A DNA stretch of 64,000 nt from CAVTBX01 sp963733135 (GCA_963733135.1 CAVTBX010000004.1:186001-250000), one strand, 5' to 3'. Shown: positions 1-7,620, counted from the first letter of the stretch. The notes: generated by a model from the letters alone, not told the origin. A program made the numbers and translations.

Positions 1-250
1 GCGGCGCGATGATCGGTACGGGCGCGGCACGTGTGTCCGTTCCGCTTTTTCTGACCCGTACGTTCAAGTCGGCCGGGAGGGCATGGATCACGTGCGACCC
101 GACGAATCCAACTGACGCCGAGGTCGGCACGTCGTCGAGCAATCGACTGCTGGCGATCAAGGTGCGGTCGGCGAGGAAGCAGTGACGAGCTTGGATTGAA
201 TCGATTGCCGCAAGCTGGTAGGTTCGGGCGACTTCGTAGGAGGTTGGACT

Positions 251-1132
251 CTGCGGTTTTTCGCCAAGCTTCTTGCCGCAATGGCGATGGTGCTCTGCTT
301 CGTAGGCTCGGCTGCGGCTGACCACACGAGCATCTACAAGGATCCGCTCGGTGACGTAGACGGGTTCGTTCCCGACGTGACGCGTGTCCGGGTGATCAGC
401 GGTCTGGACGGCAGCCTGCTCTTCGGCACCCAGGTCGCTAACCGGACATCCCTCGAGCATTACGACGGGTACAGCTTTTTCCTTGACCTGGATCGCAATC
501 CAGACACGCCCGATGACCCCGACGCCAAACGGGGTTCCGAGGTGTGGATCCTCGTTACCGGGTTTGGGGACGACGAGGTCGACGTCTACCCCTGGGACGA
601 CGACCTCGGCAACTACGATTTCGTGAGCGACCTGCCGGCCGAGTTCGGCTTCGGGGCGGGCGCCTTCGCGGAGATCCCCTTCGAGGCGTATGGGCTTTCG
701 TTCGGTGATCGAATCGACTTCAGTATCCAAACAACGGGGTTAGAAGGCGACCCGGACGATGCCCCTGACGGAGACGATACTTATTCGTTCCAGCTACGCC
801 GCTGCGACCTCGAGGGCACGCGAAAGGACGACCGCCTGACCAGCGGCGTGCGCGGTGATTGGATTTGCGGCTTCGGTGGCGACGACAGGCTGCGCGGCCG
901 AGGCGGGCCAGACCTGATCTATGGCGGGCGGGGGGCTGATCGAATGAGCGGCGGCCCTGAAGTGGACGTGCTGGAGGGCGGCAGGGGAGACGACAGGATC
1001 CGTGCCGGAAGCGGCAGCGATTACATAGACGTCGGCGGTGGCGGGACGGACACCGTTCGGTGCGGCGCTGGCTTTGACGAGGTCGACGCCGACGCAAGCG
1101 ACGAGGTGTTCGGCTGCGAAGATCGCTACTGA
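251..1132 (+). CDS. Secreted protein with C-terminal RTX-type calcium-binding repeats
   Basis: The first ATG is at 281, but the reading frame stays open upstream. A CTG at 251 lies 7 nt after a perfect AGGAGG (238-243). Starting there restores a full signal peptide: a basic n-region with Arg and Lys, a hydrophobic core, and an A-x-A cleavage site before ADHTSIY. The mature N-terminal part is acidic with no family I recognise. Roughly residues 205-265 hold degenerate glycine/aspartate nonapeptides (GGDDRLRG, GGPDLIYGG, GRGDDRI) typical of calcium-binding beta-roll proteins. Role: exported, probably calcium-stabilised, function unknown. No type I secretion genes are nearby, so Sec export is likelier. 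The CTG start is inference. Confidence 0.7.
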   Translation: MRFFAKLLAAMAMVLCFVGSAAADHTSIYKDPLGDVDGFVPDVTRVRVISGLDGSLLFGTQVANRTSLEHYDGYSFFLDLDRNPDTPDDPDAKRGSEVWILVTGFGDDEVDVYPWDDDLGNYDFVSDLPAEFGFGAGAFAEIPFEAYGLSFGDRIDFSIQTTGLEGDPDDAPDGDDTYSFQLRRCDLEGTRKDDRLTSGVRGDWICGFGGDDRLRGRGGPDLIYGGRGADRMSGGPEVDVLEGGRGDDRIRAGSGSDYIDVGGGGTDTVRCGAGFDEVDADASDEVFGCEDRY

Positions 1133-1238
1133 GTCGGCCTAGCCCAGCGGCCGAGGACTTCAGCCACCGGAAGGAGGGTTCGGTTGGTGCCGAGGAGGTT
1201 GGCGAGAGCATGAGCTGCGTCTTTGGCTTTCCGTCCCC

Positions 1239-1376
1239 TCAGCGCGGCGAGTAGCCCGAGGGCCGCAAGCGAGTCGTCCAGGCTGAGGGGGCATCGCGAC
1301 AGAGGCGGGCGTGCGGTGCCCGGTAGGTGTCTCCGAGAACACATCGCCGCTGGTGCCTCGCCTGAATCGAAGCCAT
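1239..1376 (-). pseudogene. Possible remnant of a tyrosine integrase N-terminus
   Basis: The 1133-1468 interval holds no clear intact gene. Within it an ATG at 1376 follows a strong AGGAGGG and opens a 45-codon frame starting MASIQARHQRRC, then a stop at 1239. The start resembles N-termini I associate with actinobacterial phage-type tyrosine recombinases, and it sits about 90 bp beyond the 3' end of tRNA-Lys, a classic attachment position. No catalytic Arg/His/Tyr region can be traced downstream in any frame. This is a weak call from memory of the family; it may be non-coding. Confidence 0.25.
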
Positions 1377-1468
1377 GCCCTCCTCCTGCGGTTACACGTC
1401 TGGTTACCTCAAACGATCCTACATGCTGGCCTGTCAGCACAAACAGCCGCTTTGCAGGAACTTAGCGA

Positions 1469-1541
1469 TGGGCCGTGCTGGACTCGAACCAGCGACCTTG
1501 GGATTAAAAGTCCCCTGCTCTACCAGCTGAGCTAACGGCCC
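1469..1541 (-). tRNA. tRNA-Lys (anticodon TTT)
   Basis: A cloverleaf on the minus strand has a 7-bp acceptor stem (GGGCCGT/ACGGCCC), D-arm GCTCAGCTGGTAGAGC, anticodon loop CTTTTAA with anticodon TTT, and T-arm GGTTCGAGTCC. The discriminator base is A. The CCA end is not encoded. The outermost anticodon-stem pair is a G-A mismatch. A possible integrase remnant lies just beyond its 3' end. Confidence 0.95.
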
Positions 1542-1585
1542 CGCGATCGAGTATAGGCTCGGCTTGGAGCTATCCTGCTGGGGCC

Positions 1586-1658
1586 GCCCCCGTCGACTAG
1601 CGGCCTAGGTCACGGCCCTTTCAAGGCCGTAGCGCGGGTTCGAATCCCGCCGGGGGCA
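1586..1658 (+). tRNA. tRNA-Glu (anticodon TTC)
   Basis: A 73-nt cloverleaf has acceptor GCCCCCG/CGGGGGC, anticodon loop CTTTCAA (anticodon TTC) and T-loop GGTTCGAATCC. The discriminator is A, and no CCA is encoded. It is separated by one base from the following tRNA-Val, so the two are probably co-transcribed. Confidence 0.95.
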
Positions 1659-1659
1659 C

Positions 1660-1732
1660 GGGCGGTTAGCTCAGCTGGGAGAGCGCCTGCCTTACAAGCA
1701 GGAGGTCGCAGGTTCGAGACCTGCACCGCCCA
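1660..1732 (+). tRNA. tRNA-Val (anticodon TAC)
   Basis: A 73-nt cloverleaf has acceptor GGGCGGT/ACCGCCC, anticodon loop CTTACAA (anticodon TAC) and T-loop GGTTCGAGACC. It lies directly behind tRNA-Glu. The discriminator is A, and no CCA is encoded. Confidence 0.95.
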
Positions 1733-1774
1733 CCTCGGGAGGTCGCCCAGGAGCGGCTTCCCGCAGGGTCCGCG

Positions 1775-2254
1775 ATGACAGGCGTCCAGCCGGCATCCGT
1801 CAGACTCCGCCACTTGCACCGGGCCAGGAGGAGGCAACACGATCGGCCTAATCTCAGGCGGCTCGAACGCGCGAAGAGTCGCCTGGACCGGCTCGATCTC
1901 TACCCCGCACCGGTAGAGATCGAGCACGTGCGCGTCAAGGTCGCACCATGGTTCTTTCGTGCGCCTGGATTGCGTCGGTTCTCGGGGTATGCGCTCTGGA
2001 GGACGATCCTCGTCCGGAAAGCCGACTTCTCGGATGATCTCCTGACGCACGAGCTCTGCCACATCTGGCAGATGCAACATCGTCCGCACGCCGCCCTTCT
2101 GGCTTGGGCCATGTACTCGTACGAGCAGAATCCGTTCGAACGTGAATGCCGAGAGGCAGTCCGGCGGACGCGCCTCCCACCCGCGCCACCTCCGTCGATG
2201 ATTTCCGGCGACGACAGTCGTCCTAGGAGTGACTCCGATCGAAAGGACGCGACT
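1775..2254 (+). CDS. HExxH metallopeptidase-like domain, open in frame into the VOC gene
   Basis: This open segment has no stop of its own and runs in frame into the VOC protein at 2255. The informative part is residues about 45-135: a VEHVRVKVAPWFF segment, then THELCHIWQMQH, which carries the HExxH zinc-binding and catalytic motif, and YEQNPFERECREA, the NPFE-x-E pattern often seen downstream of the motif in small bacterial metallopeptidase-like proteins. The first 40 residues are Arg-rich and probably not translated; the true start is uncertain. Either this is the N-terminal half of a 322-aa fusion, or its stop codon was lost. I cannot name the family with confidence. Confidence 0.45.
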
Positions 2255-2743
2255 ATGCCGACCATCACGCCACATCTCTGGTTCGACGACCAGGCAGAGG
2301 CCGCGGCCGGGCTCTACTGCTCGATCTTCCCGAACTCCCGCATCATCAACGTCCGTCGCTACGAGAACACCGGGCCCGACAGCGATCAGACCGTGACGAC
2401 GGTCGAGTTTGAGGTCGCCGGCCAGAAGGTCATCGCCCTCGACGCGGGCCCGCACTTCAAGCTCGACGAGGCCTTCTCGTTCTTCGTCGCGTGCGACACC
2501 CAGGCCGAGGTGGACGAGTACTGGGAGAAGCTCACGGCGAACGGCGGCGAGGAGGGGCCGTGCGGCTGGCTCAAGGATCGGTACGGCGTGTCCTGGCAGA
2601 TCATCCCGAAGCTCCTCGACGAGCTGCTCGGAGACGAGGATCGCGAGCGCGCGAACAGCGTCATGCAGGCGATGCTCCAGATGAAGAAGATCGACTGCGA
2701 CGCCCTCCAGCGGGCCTACGACGAGCCGGCGCGCACGGCGTAG
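2255..2743 (+). CDS. VOC-fold protein, PhnB/3-demethylubiquinone-methyltransferase-like
   Basis: This 162-aa protein starts MPTITPHLWFDDQAEAAAGL and is preceded by GAAAGGA about 8 nt upstream of the ATG. The LWFDDQAEAAA start, the FPNSRI segment, the FEVAGQKVIALDAGP strand and the SWQIIP stretch are characteristic of the PhnB-like branch of the glyoxalase/VOC superfamily, often labelled 3-demethylubiquinone-9 3-methyltransferase-like. These are small cytosolic proteins that rarely have a proven substrate. The ATG at 2255 fits the usual family length, which argues for independent initiation even though the frame is open upstream. A repeat element and a hairpin follow the stop. Confidence 0.85.
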   Translation: MPTITPHLWFDDQAEAAAGLYCSIFPNSRIINVRRYENTGPDSDQTVTTVEFEVAGQKVIALDAGPHFKLDEAFSFFVACDTQAEVDEYWEKLTANGGEEGPCGWLKDRYGVSWQIIPKLLDELLGDEDRERANSVMQAMLQMKKIDCDALQRAYDEPARTA

Positions 2744-2750
2744 CGCCGAG

Positions 2751-2832
2751 TGACCGCAACCGCCCTCCGGCGGTTGCTCCATGCGAATCGCGCGAAGAGC
2801 GGCGCGATTCGCCCGGCGGCTTCGCCGCCTCC
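2751..2832 (-). repeat. Three-hairpin repeat element, copy A
   Basis: Read on the minus strand, the element is GGAGGC followed by three successive hairpins. Stem I is GGCGGC/GCCGCC. Stem II is CGAATCGCGC/GCGCGATTCG around CGCTCTTC. After a short ATGGA-type linker, stem III is GCAACCGCC/GGCGGTTGC. Two further copies on the plus strand (38552-38640 and 38699-38787) share stem II exactly. Stems I and III differ by paired, compensatory substitutions. It lies between the 3' ends of two convergent genes. Confidence 0.85.
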
Positions 2833-2840
2833 GACGTGCG

Positions 2841-2862
2841 GGAGGCGCCCGAAGGCGCCTCC
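2841..2862 (-). terminator. Hairpin between convergent genes, TTCG loop on the minus strand
   Basis: A perfect 9-bp stem (GGAGGCGCC/GGCGCCTCC) has a CGAA loop on the plus strand, hence TTCG on the minus strand. The cUUCGg form is an unusually stable tetraloop. It lies 24 bp beyond the stop of the minus-strand binding-protein gene. No T-run follows, so termination is inferred from structure and position only. Confidence 0.5.
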
Positions 2863-2885
2863 CTGTCTGCCGAGTGAGGGGTGGG

Positions 2886-4790
2886 TTACCCGGCGGTGTT
2901 GCCTTCCTGGAGGCTCGGGTCGACGGCCAGGCGCGAGAAGGCCGCCTCGCCCGAGAACTGGTCGTACTCGTAGGCCGAGACGGCCGGGCCGAGCACGTCC
3001 ACGTTGGTCGCGTCGAGGTACGGGACCCAGGGCACGACCTCTTCCATCAAGTACTGGTCGAGCTCCTGCCAGCAGGTGAGTCGCTCGTCGCCGGTCAGCG
3101 GCTCGCACTCGTTGATCTGCTCGTCGACGCTGGGGACGTTCTCGACGTTGCCCTTGATGTTGCCATCCTGTGCTGCCTCGGCAGTCAGGCCGACCAGGGC
3201 GTAGTTCACGTTGCCCTGCGGGAGGATCGACGACGAGTCGAACAGCACCATGAAGGTCGACGCGTCGGCGAAGTCCTTGCCCCAGCCCGGGACTGCGGAG
3301 ACCGGCACGTTCCTGGTCGCATCCTGAATGACGGGATACGCATCCTCGAACTGACGCGGGGTCAGCTCGATGCCGATCTTCGCCGCGGACTGGATGATGG
3401 CCGGCTCCTGATCGCTGAACGGCGGCACGTTCCGGTTGACGAAGAGGACGCCCTTGCAGGCGTCGTCGTCACACACGCCGTCACCGTCGGAGTCGTACTG
3501 CGACTGCTTCATCTCTTCCTTCGCAGCCGTCTCGTCGCCTGCGCCGCCTTCCGTGCCGTACGGGGCGTAGTCGTCGAGAGCGCCGTTGAACATCGAGTCC
3601 GGAACGATGTGCTCGGCGATCTCGCCGCGGATCGGGCCGCCCCAGGCTCGCTGGAGTGCTGCCTTGTCCATGACGAGGTTCATCGCCTTCCGGACGTGGA
3701 TGTCGTCGAACGGCGGCTGGGTCAGGTTCATCGTGATGTACCACGTGCGGTCGCCCGCTCCGACCTGAAGCCTGTCCTTCAGCTCCTCGGTGGTCGAGTA
3801 CCTGCGGAGGACTTCCGGCGGCGGCGCCTCGACCTCTCCCTCGAGCTCGCCGGCTTCGATCTTGTCGAAGATGTCCTGCGGGTTCGTGTTGATGGAGTAG
3901 TCGAAGCCGTCGACGTAGGACGGGCGCGTCCCGTCGGTGGCCGGGTCGTAGTTGGGATTCCGCACGAAGCGCATGAAGCGGCTCGGGTCATAACCTGAGA
4001 CCGGCTCGAGCGTGTCGCAGCTCGTGGCGTCCTGCTGATCCGCCCCTTCGAACATGTACGGGCCCGAGGAGACGACGTAGCGGCCGTACTCACCGGCCCG
4101 CTTGAAGCACCCTGCGACCTCCTCGGGGATGGGTCCCGCGGCCGGCATGGCCAGCCGGTACAGGAAGTCGCCGGTCGGCTCCGTGAGCGTGAACGAGATC
4201 GTCTTGTCGTCGGGCGTCTTGATGCCCGAGATCTCGTTGCCCTTCTCCTCGAGGCCGCCGGCTTCCGTGAACTCGGCCATTCCTTCGATCACCGAGTAGT
4301 AGAAGCCGTACTGGGCGACGAGGCTCTCCGTCCCGATCCGCTCGAACGCGAAGGCGATGTCTTGCGACGTGACAGCGCGGTCGACCGGCGGGCCGAACTC
4401 AACGCCGTCCTTCAGCGTGAACGTGTACGTCAGCTTGTCCTCGGACAGCTCGCCGAGGTCCGTAGCGAGATCCGGGACGAGCTCGTTACCGGCGGGGCCG
4501 TTGGCGTGCTCGTAGCCGACGAGCGTTCGGACGAACAGGTTCGAGAAGAAGGCGAGATCCGTTCCCAGGTACTCGCCCGTCGGGTCGAAGCCGCCCGTGT
4601 GGTTGAACTGGGTCGTCTGCATCCGATAGATGCCGCCCTTGGTCGGCTCACCGTCGCCGCTCGTGACCCCGCCGCTCGTGTCGCCGGACGCTCCCGGCTC
4701 GTCGTCGCCGCCGCCACAACCGGCGGCCGCGAGGGCAAGGACGAGCGACACAGCAAAGAGTGCGAGCGCGGACAGACGCTGCTTGCTCAT
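2886..4790 (-). CDS. ABC transporter substrate-binding lipoprotein, peptide/nickel family 5
   Basis: This 634-aa protein starts at the ATG at 4790, behind GAAGAGGGG. That start gives a lipoprotein signal peptide with lipobox LAAAGC (Cys about residue 22). The frame upstream of 4790 is open but non-signal-like. The rest matches family 5 solute-binding proteins (DppA/OppA type): GGIYRMQTTQFNH early, ATDLGELSEDKLTYTFTLKD, and RDDIHVRKAMNLVMD-like segments later. Around residue 430 there is a DSDGDGVCDDDAC insert resembling an EF-hand-like calcium loop. No permease or ATPase genes adjoin it, so it is an orphan binding protein for an unlinked transporter. The ligand cannot be told. Confidence 0.88.
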   Translation of the reverse strand: MSKQRLSALALFAVSLVLALAAAGCGGGDDEPGASGDTSGGVTSGDGEPTKGGIYRMQTTQFNHTGGFDPTGEYLGTDLAFFSNLFVRTLVGYEHANGPAGNELVPDLATDLGELSEDKLTYTFTLKDGVEFGPPVDRAVTSQDIAFAFERIGTESLVAQYGFYYSVIEGMAEFTEAGGLEEKGNEISGIKTPDDKTISFTLTEPTGDFLYRLAMPAAGPIPEEVAGCFKRAGEYGRYVVSSGPYMFEGADQQDATSCDTLEPVSGYDPSRFMRFVRNPNYDPATDGTRPSYVDGFDYSINTNPQDIFDKIEAGELEGEVEAPPPEVLRRYSTTEELKDRLQVGAGDRTWYITMNLTQPPFDDIHVRKAMNLVMDKAALQRAWGGPIRGEIAEHIVPDSMFNGALDDYAPYGTEGGAGDETAAKEEMKQSQYDSDGDGVCDDDACKGVLFVNRNVPPFSDQEPAIIQSAAKIGIELTPRQFEDAYPVIQDATRNVPVSAVPGWGKDFADASTFMVLFDSSSILPQGNVNYALVGLTAEAAQDGNIKGNVENVPSVDEQINECEPLTGDERLTCWQELDQYLMEEVVPWVPYLDATNVDVLGPAVSAYEYDQFSGEAAFSRLAVDPSLQEGNTAG

Positions 4791-4870
4791 GGCCGAGACC
4801 CCTCTTCGTCGTGCACATGGAAAGAACGCGTGTGCATTCCGCGCGTCACCCACCTTTCGCATTGAAATCA

Positions 4871-4890
4871 GCCACGGCGAATTCCGTGGC
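4871..4890. other. Short inverted repeat between a binding protein and a LysR gene
   Basis: GCCACGG and CCGTGGC arms flank CGAATT, a 7-bp perfect stem. It lies downstream of the LysR stop and 80 bp upstream of the binding-protein start, both on the minus strand. It could be a weak terminator for the regulator or an operator for the binding-protein gene. No T-tract is present. Confidence 0.35.
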
Positions 4891-4959
4891 ACACGTGGTC
4901 ATTGACGAGCGGTTGAATGGGCGGTTAGGCCCGGGGCGCTTATCGACCCATTAGCGCGA

Positions 4960-5967
4960 CTACGTGCCGCCCACAGCAGACAGGCGCTCCAGCTTCCTGC
5001 CTTCCTGGTGGCGCATCGCGGCTGCGATCTCGGTGCTCACGTCGCGTGCCACGGAGACGAACGTCTGTGCGGCGGGTGGGAGCGATCGCTGGGAGTGCCA
5101 GATCAGCGACACCTGCCGGGCGGGCGCATCCGGGCCGAGCTCGAGCCACTCCGTGCCGTCATTCGAGAGGTCGTGGGCAAGGCGGGGCACAACAGCAGCG
5201 CCGAGCCCGGCCTCGACCGCGCCGAGAAGGGTCTCGTTCTGATCCGAGGCGAGGACGACGTCCGGCTCGACCCCGCGCTCACGCAGGTACGTCAACACGA
5301 TCCTGGTCGAAGGGCAGGATCGGAAGCAGACGACCGGCACACGCAGGCGGCCGTCCGTCGTGCCGGAAGCGAGCTCCTGCACCGTGCGGCCGGCCGGCAC
5401 TACGACGAGGAAGGGATCGAGGAGCAGCGCCTGTGTCTCGAACGGCCCGGCGCGCAGCGGCTCGACGGCAAAGGCGAGGTCGAGCTCGGCGCGTTCGACC
5501 GCGTCGACGATCGCCGTGTCCGTCACAGCTTCGGTCAGCTCGATGCCCACACCGGGCGCCTCGGTCAGGAAGCGGCTCAGAACCCGCGGTAGGATCCGCG
5601 CCCCAGCGGCCTGAAAGCTGCCCACCCGCAACGTTCCACGCTCACCCTCGGCGAGCGCGTCGAGATCGGCCTCGGCGGCGGCGAGCCTCGTCCCGATCGC
5701 GTGCGCGTGCTCGAGGAGCAGCGCCCCCGCCTCGGTCAGCGTCACAGCCCGCTGGCCGCCCGGCCGGTGCACGAGCTTCTGTCCCACGATCCGCTCGAGG
5801 GCTGCGATCTGCTGGCTAACCGCCGACTGCGTGTACCCGAGCACGGTCGCGGCTCGGCTGAAGGACGAGCCGTCGGCCACGGCTTCGAGCGCGGCGAAGT
5901 GCCGGAGCTCGATGCCCCGCTTCAGCCACCCACGCGTCTTCGTTTCTGCCCTCATCGCGCAGCGCAT
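4960..5967 (-). CDS. LysR-family transcriptional regulator
   Basis: This 335-aa protein has an N-terminal winged HTH: LRHFAALEAVADGSSFSRAA followed by LGYTQSAVSQQIAALE, the classic LysR helix-turn-helix, at about residues 21-60. A periplasmic-binding-like effector domain follows (ERGTLRVGSFQAAGARILP; LASDQNETLLGAVEAGLGAAV). An ATG at 5967 lies right after GAGAGG, and another is at 5955; the family start is closer to the latter. The divergent F420 enzyme gene begins 157 bp away across a gap with an inverted repeat at 6007-6023. It is therefore a candidate regulator of that gene and of itself. The effector is unknown. Confidence 0.9.
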   Translation of the reverse strand: MRCAMRAETKTRGWLKRGIELRHFAALEAVADGSSFSRAATVLGYTQSAVSQQIAALERIVGQKLVHRPGGQRAVTLTEAGALLLEHAHAIGTRLAAAEADLDALAEGERGTLRVGSFQAAGARILPRVLSRFLTEAPGVGIELTEAVTDTAIVDAVERAELDLAFAVEPLRAGPFETQALLLDPFLVVVPAGRTVQELASGTTDGRLRVPVVCFRSCPSTRIVLTYLRERGVEPDVVLASDQNETLLGAVEAGLGAAVVPRLAHDLSNDGTEWLELGPDAPARQVSLIWHSQRSLPPAAQTFVSVARDVSTEIAAAMRHQEGRKLERLSAVGGT

Positions 5968-6006
5968 CCTCTCGGAGACGACCGCCGCCCTCCGGCCTGT
6001 CCGACT

Positions 6007-6023
6007 GTGATCGGCCCTATCAC
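6007..6023. promoter_or_regulatory. Candidate LysR operator
   Basis: GTGAT and ATCAC arms are separated by CGGCCCT in the divergent gap between the LysR gene and the F420 oxidoreductase. Interrupted dyads in such a gap are typical LysR sites, but the exact T-N11-A spacing is not met. The call rests on position and symmetry. Confidence 0.35.
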
Positions 6024-6123
6024 CATCCGGCCAGAAAACGCCTGCTCCCTGTTGGACGTGCGGACCCGCCGAGTGGTTAGCGGGACGTTTTGCGTGCGGC
6101 GCTGACGGTTAGCTCACGTAGGA

Positions 6124-7074
6124 ATGCCCGAGGTCGGCTACGCACTTTCCTCCGAGGATCACGCGCCGAACGACCTCGTTCGCTACGCCCAGGAAGCCGA
6201 GGAGGCGGGCTTCGAGTTCGCGCTGATCTCCGACCACTTCCACCCGTGGATCGACGCGCAGGGCCAGAGCCCGTTCGTGTGGAGCGTGATCGGAGCGATC
6301 GCCCACGCGACCGAGCGGCTGCGGCTCGGGACCGGTGTCACGGCGCCGATCATGCGGCTGCACCCGGCCATCGTCGCCCAGGCCGCTGCGACGTCAGCGG
6401 CGATGATGCCGGGCCGGTTCTTCCTCGGGGTGGGAACCGGCGAGAACCTGAACGAGCACGTACTCGGTGACCGCTGGCCGGCGCCGGATGAGCGGATCGA
6501 GATGCTCGAGGAGGCCGTGGAGGTCATCCGGCTCCTCTGGCAGGGCGGCTCTCAGACGCACCGCGGCAAGCACTACACCGTCGATCACGCACGGCTCTAC
6601 ACCCTCCCGGAGGAACCGCCGGGGATCCTCGTCGCAGGCGCGCAGCCGATCGCGGCCGAGCTCGCCGCGCGGATCGGCGACGGGTTCTGCAACTCGTCAC
6701 CCGATCCGGAGGTCGTGAAGCGCTACGAGGCCGCCGGCGGGAAGGGGCCGAAGTACGGGATGCTGCACGTGTGCTACGGAGAGAACAAGGCCGACGCGCG
6801 CCAGCTGGCCCACAGGCTCTGGCCGAACACCGCGCTGACGGGTGGGCTCGGCCAGGAGCTTGCGACCCCGGTGTTCTTCGAGCAGGCGGCCGAGATGGTC
6901 AGCGAGGACGACGTGGCCGAGTCAGTTCCGTGCGGCCCGGATCCCGAGCGCCACGCCGAAGCTGTTCGCGAGTTCGAGGAGGCTGGGTACACGCACGTCT
7001 GGGTGCACCAGATCGGTGAGAATCAGCGCGAGTTCATAGAGTTCTATCGGCGCGAGGTCATTCCACTCGTCTAG
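6124..7074 (+). CDS. F420-dependent LLM-class oxidoreductase, G6PDH (FGD-like) family
   Basis: This 316-aa TIM-barrel protein contains ISDHFHPWIDAQGQSP, where His and Trp correspond to FGD His40 and Trp44, and GTGENLNEHVLGDRWP, containing the Glu that aligns with the catalytic Glu109 of F420-dependent glucose-6-phosphate dehydrogenase. It belongs to the TIGR03557-type group of FGD-like enzymes found in F420-producing Actinobacteria and Chloroflexi. It should transfer hydride to or from cofactor F420 in the cytosol. The physiological substrate need not be glucose-6-phosphate. No F420 biosynthesis genes are in the window. AGGA directly abuts the ATG, so translation may be leaderless or weak. 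Confidence 0.9.
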   Translation: MPEVGYALSSEDHAPNDLVRYAQEAEEAGFEFALISDHFHPWIDAQGQSPFVWSVIGAIAHATERLRLGTGVTAPIMRLHPAIVAQAAATSAAMMPGRFFLGVGTGENLNEHVLGDRWPAPDERIEMLEEAVEVIRLLWQGGSQTHRGKHYTVDHARLYTLPEEPPGILVAGAQPIAAELAARIGDGFCNSSPDPEVVKRYEAAGGKGPKYGMLHVCYGENKADARQLAHRLWPNTALTGGLGQELATPVFFEQAAEMVSEDDVAESVPCGPDPERHAEAVREFEEAGYTHVWVHQIGENQREFIEFYRREVIPLV

Positions 7075-7100
7075 ACGTTCTGCGGCGAGGACTTCCCGAC

Positions 7101-7271
7101 GTGAGACCGAACACGAGTGCCGGAGCCAATCCGTTGAAGAGAAATCCTCTACTGAGACAACAAACGCCGTGGGCGGCCTCGCGTGGCTTCGTCGTCGTGT
7201 CCGTCCTGCTCGTCCTCGCGTGGATTCTCGTGGCCGGAGTCGCGATCTCGATCTGGCTCCTCATCTTCTGA
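7101..7271 (+). CDS. Small single-pass membrane protein
   Basis: A GTG at 7101 opens 56 codons with a hydrophilic basic N-terminus (KRNPLLRQQ) and one strongly hydrophobic helix (GFVVVSVLLVLAWILVAGVA) running to the C-terminus. An internal TTG at 7134 is in frame and could instead be the start. No family is recognised. It follows the F420 enzyme by 26 bp, so it may be its operon partner. The strict hydrophobic-helix pattern favours a real protein over chance. Confidence 0.45.
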   Translation: MRPNTSAGANPLKRNPLLRQQTPWAASRGFVVVSVLLVLAWILVAGVAISIWLLIF

Positions 7272-7302
7272 ACGCGGACGAGGATCCGATCCGGCGTGAC
7301 TG

Positions 7303-7329
7303 GTTTTCAACCGTCTGTCGTGTGGGATA
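7303..7329 (+). promoter_or_regulatory. Possible sigma-B/F-type promoter
   Basis: GTTT at 7303-7306 and GGGATA at 7324-7329 are 17 bp apart, close to the GTTT-N(14-17)-GGGTAT pattern of general-stress sigma factors in Gram-positive bacteria. It lies 60 bp upstream of the small membrane-protein gene at 7389. No sigma-B gene is present in the window to support it. Confidence 0.3.
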
Positions 7330-7388
7330 ACCAGGCACCGAGTGAGATAAGACGCCTCACCGGGTGAAGAGCGAGGAAAGGGGTTTCA

Positions 7389-7562
7389 ATGGTCGGGCTT
7401 GGGCTTCTCTTGGTGCTCGTCGGGCTCGTGCTCTGGCTGACGGTCATGCCTGCAATCGGCTGGGTTCTGATGGCCATCGGTGTGATCCTGATCATCGTCG
7501 GGATCCTGATCGGTGCCGTCTGGAGCTTCAGTCGCGCAACCGGCAGCGGACGCGCGTACTGA
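7389..7562 (+). CDS. Small two-helix membrane protein
   Basis: This 57-aa protein starts at an ATG with a purine-rich GAGGAAAGGGG upstream. It is almost entirely hydrophobic: a first helix around LGLLLVLVGLVLWLTV, a second around WVLMAIGVILIIVGILIGAV, then a short basic tail ending SGRAY. Such two-helix peptides are common in actinobacterial genomes without a known role; some are stress induced. It has its own promoter-like sequence and a strong terminator, so it looks like a monocistronic unit. Confidence 0.75.
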   Translation: MVGLGLLLVLVGLVLWLTVMPAIGWVLMAIGVILIIVGILIGAVWSFSRATGSGRAY

Positions 7563-7585
7563 CCGAACGAGCGACAGGTCGAGGG

Positions 7586-7618
7586 GAACGGGCGCCGTAC
7601 GTCGGCGCCCGTTCTTGT
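7586..7618 (+). terminator. Intrinsic terminator of the small membrane-protein gene
   Basis: A perfect 12-bp stem (GAACGGGCGCCG/CGGCGCCCGTTC) with a TACGT loop is followed by TTGTTT. It starts 24 bp after the stop at 7562, and the convergent cyclase gene ends at 7621. Confidence 0.85.
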
Positions 7619-7620
7619 TT

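Noticed and set aside
1126..1440. 104-codon minus-strand frame overlapping the integrase-like remnant
   Set aside because: LAALGLLAALRGRKAKDAAHAL looks helical, but no family is recognised and the start and codon use are unconvincing; left as non-coding.
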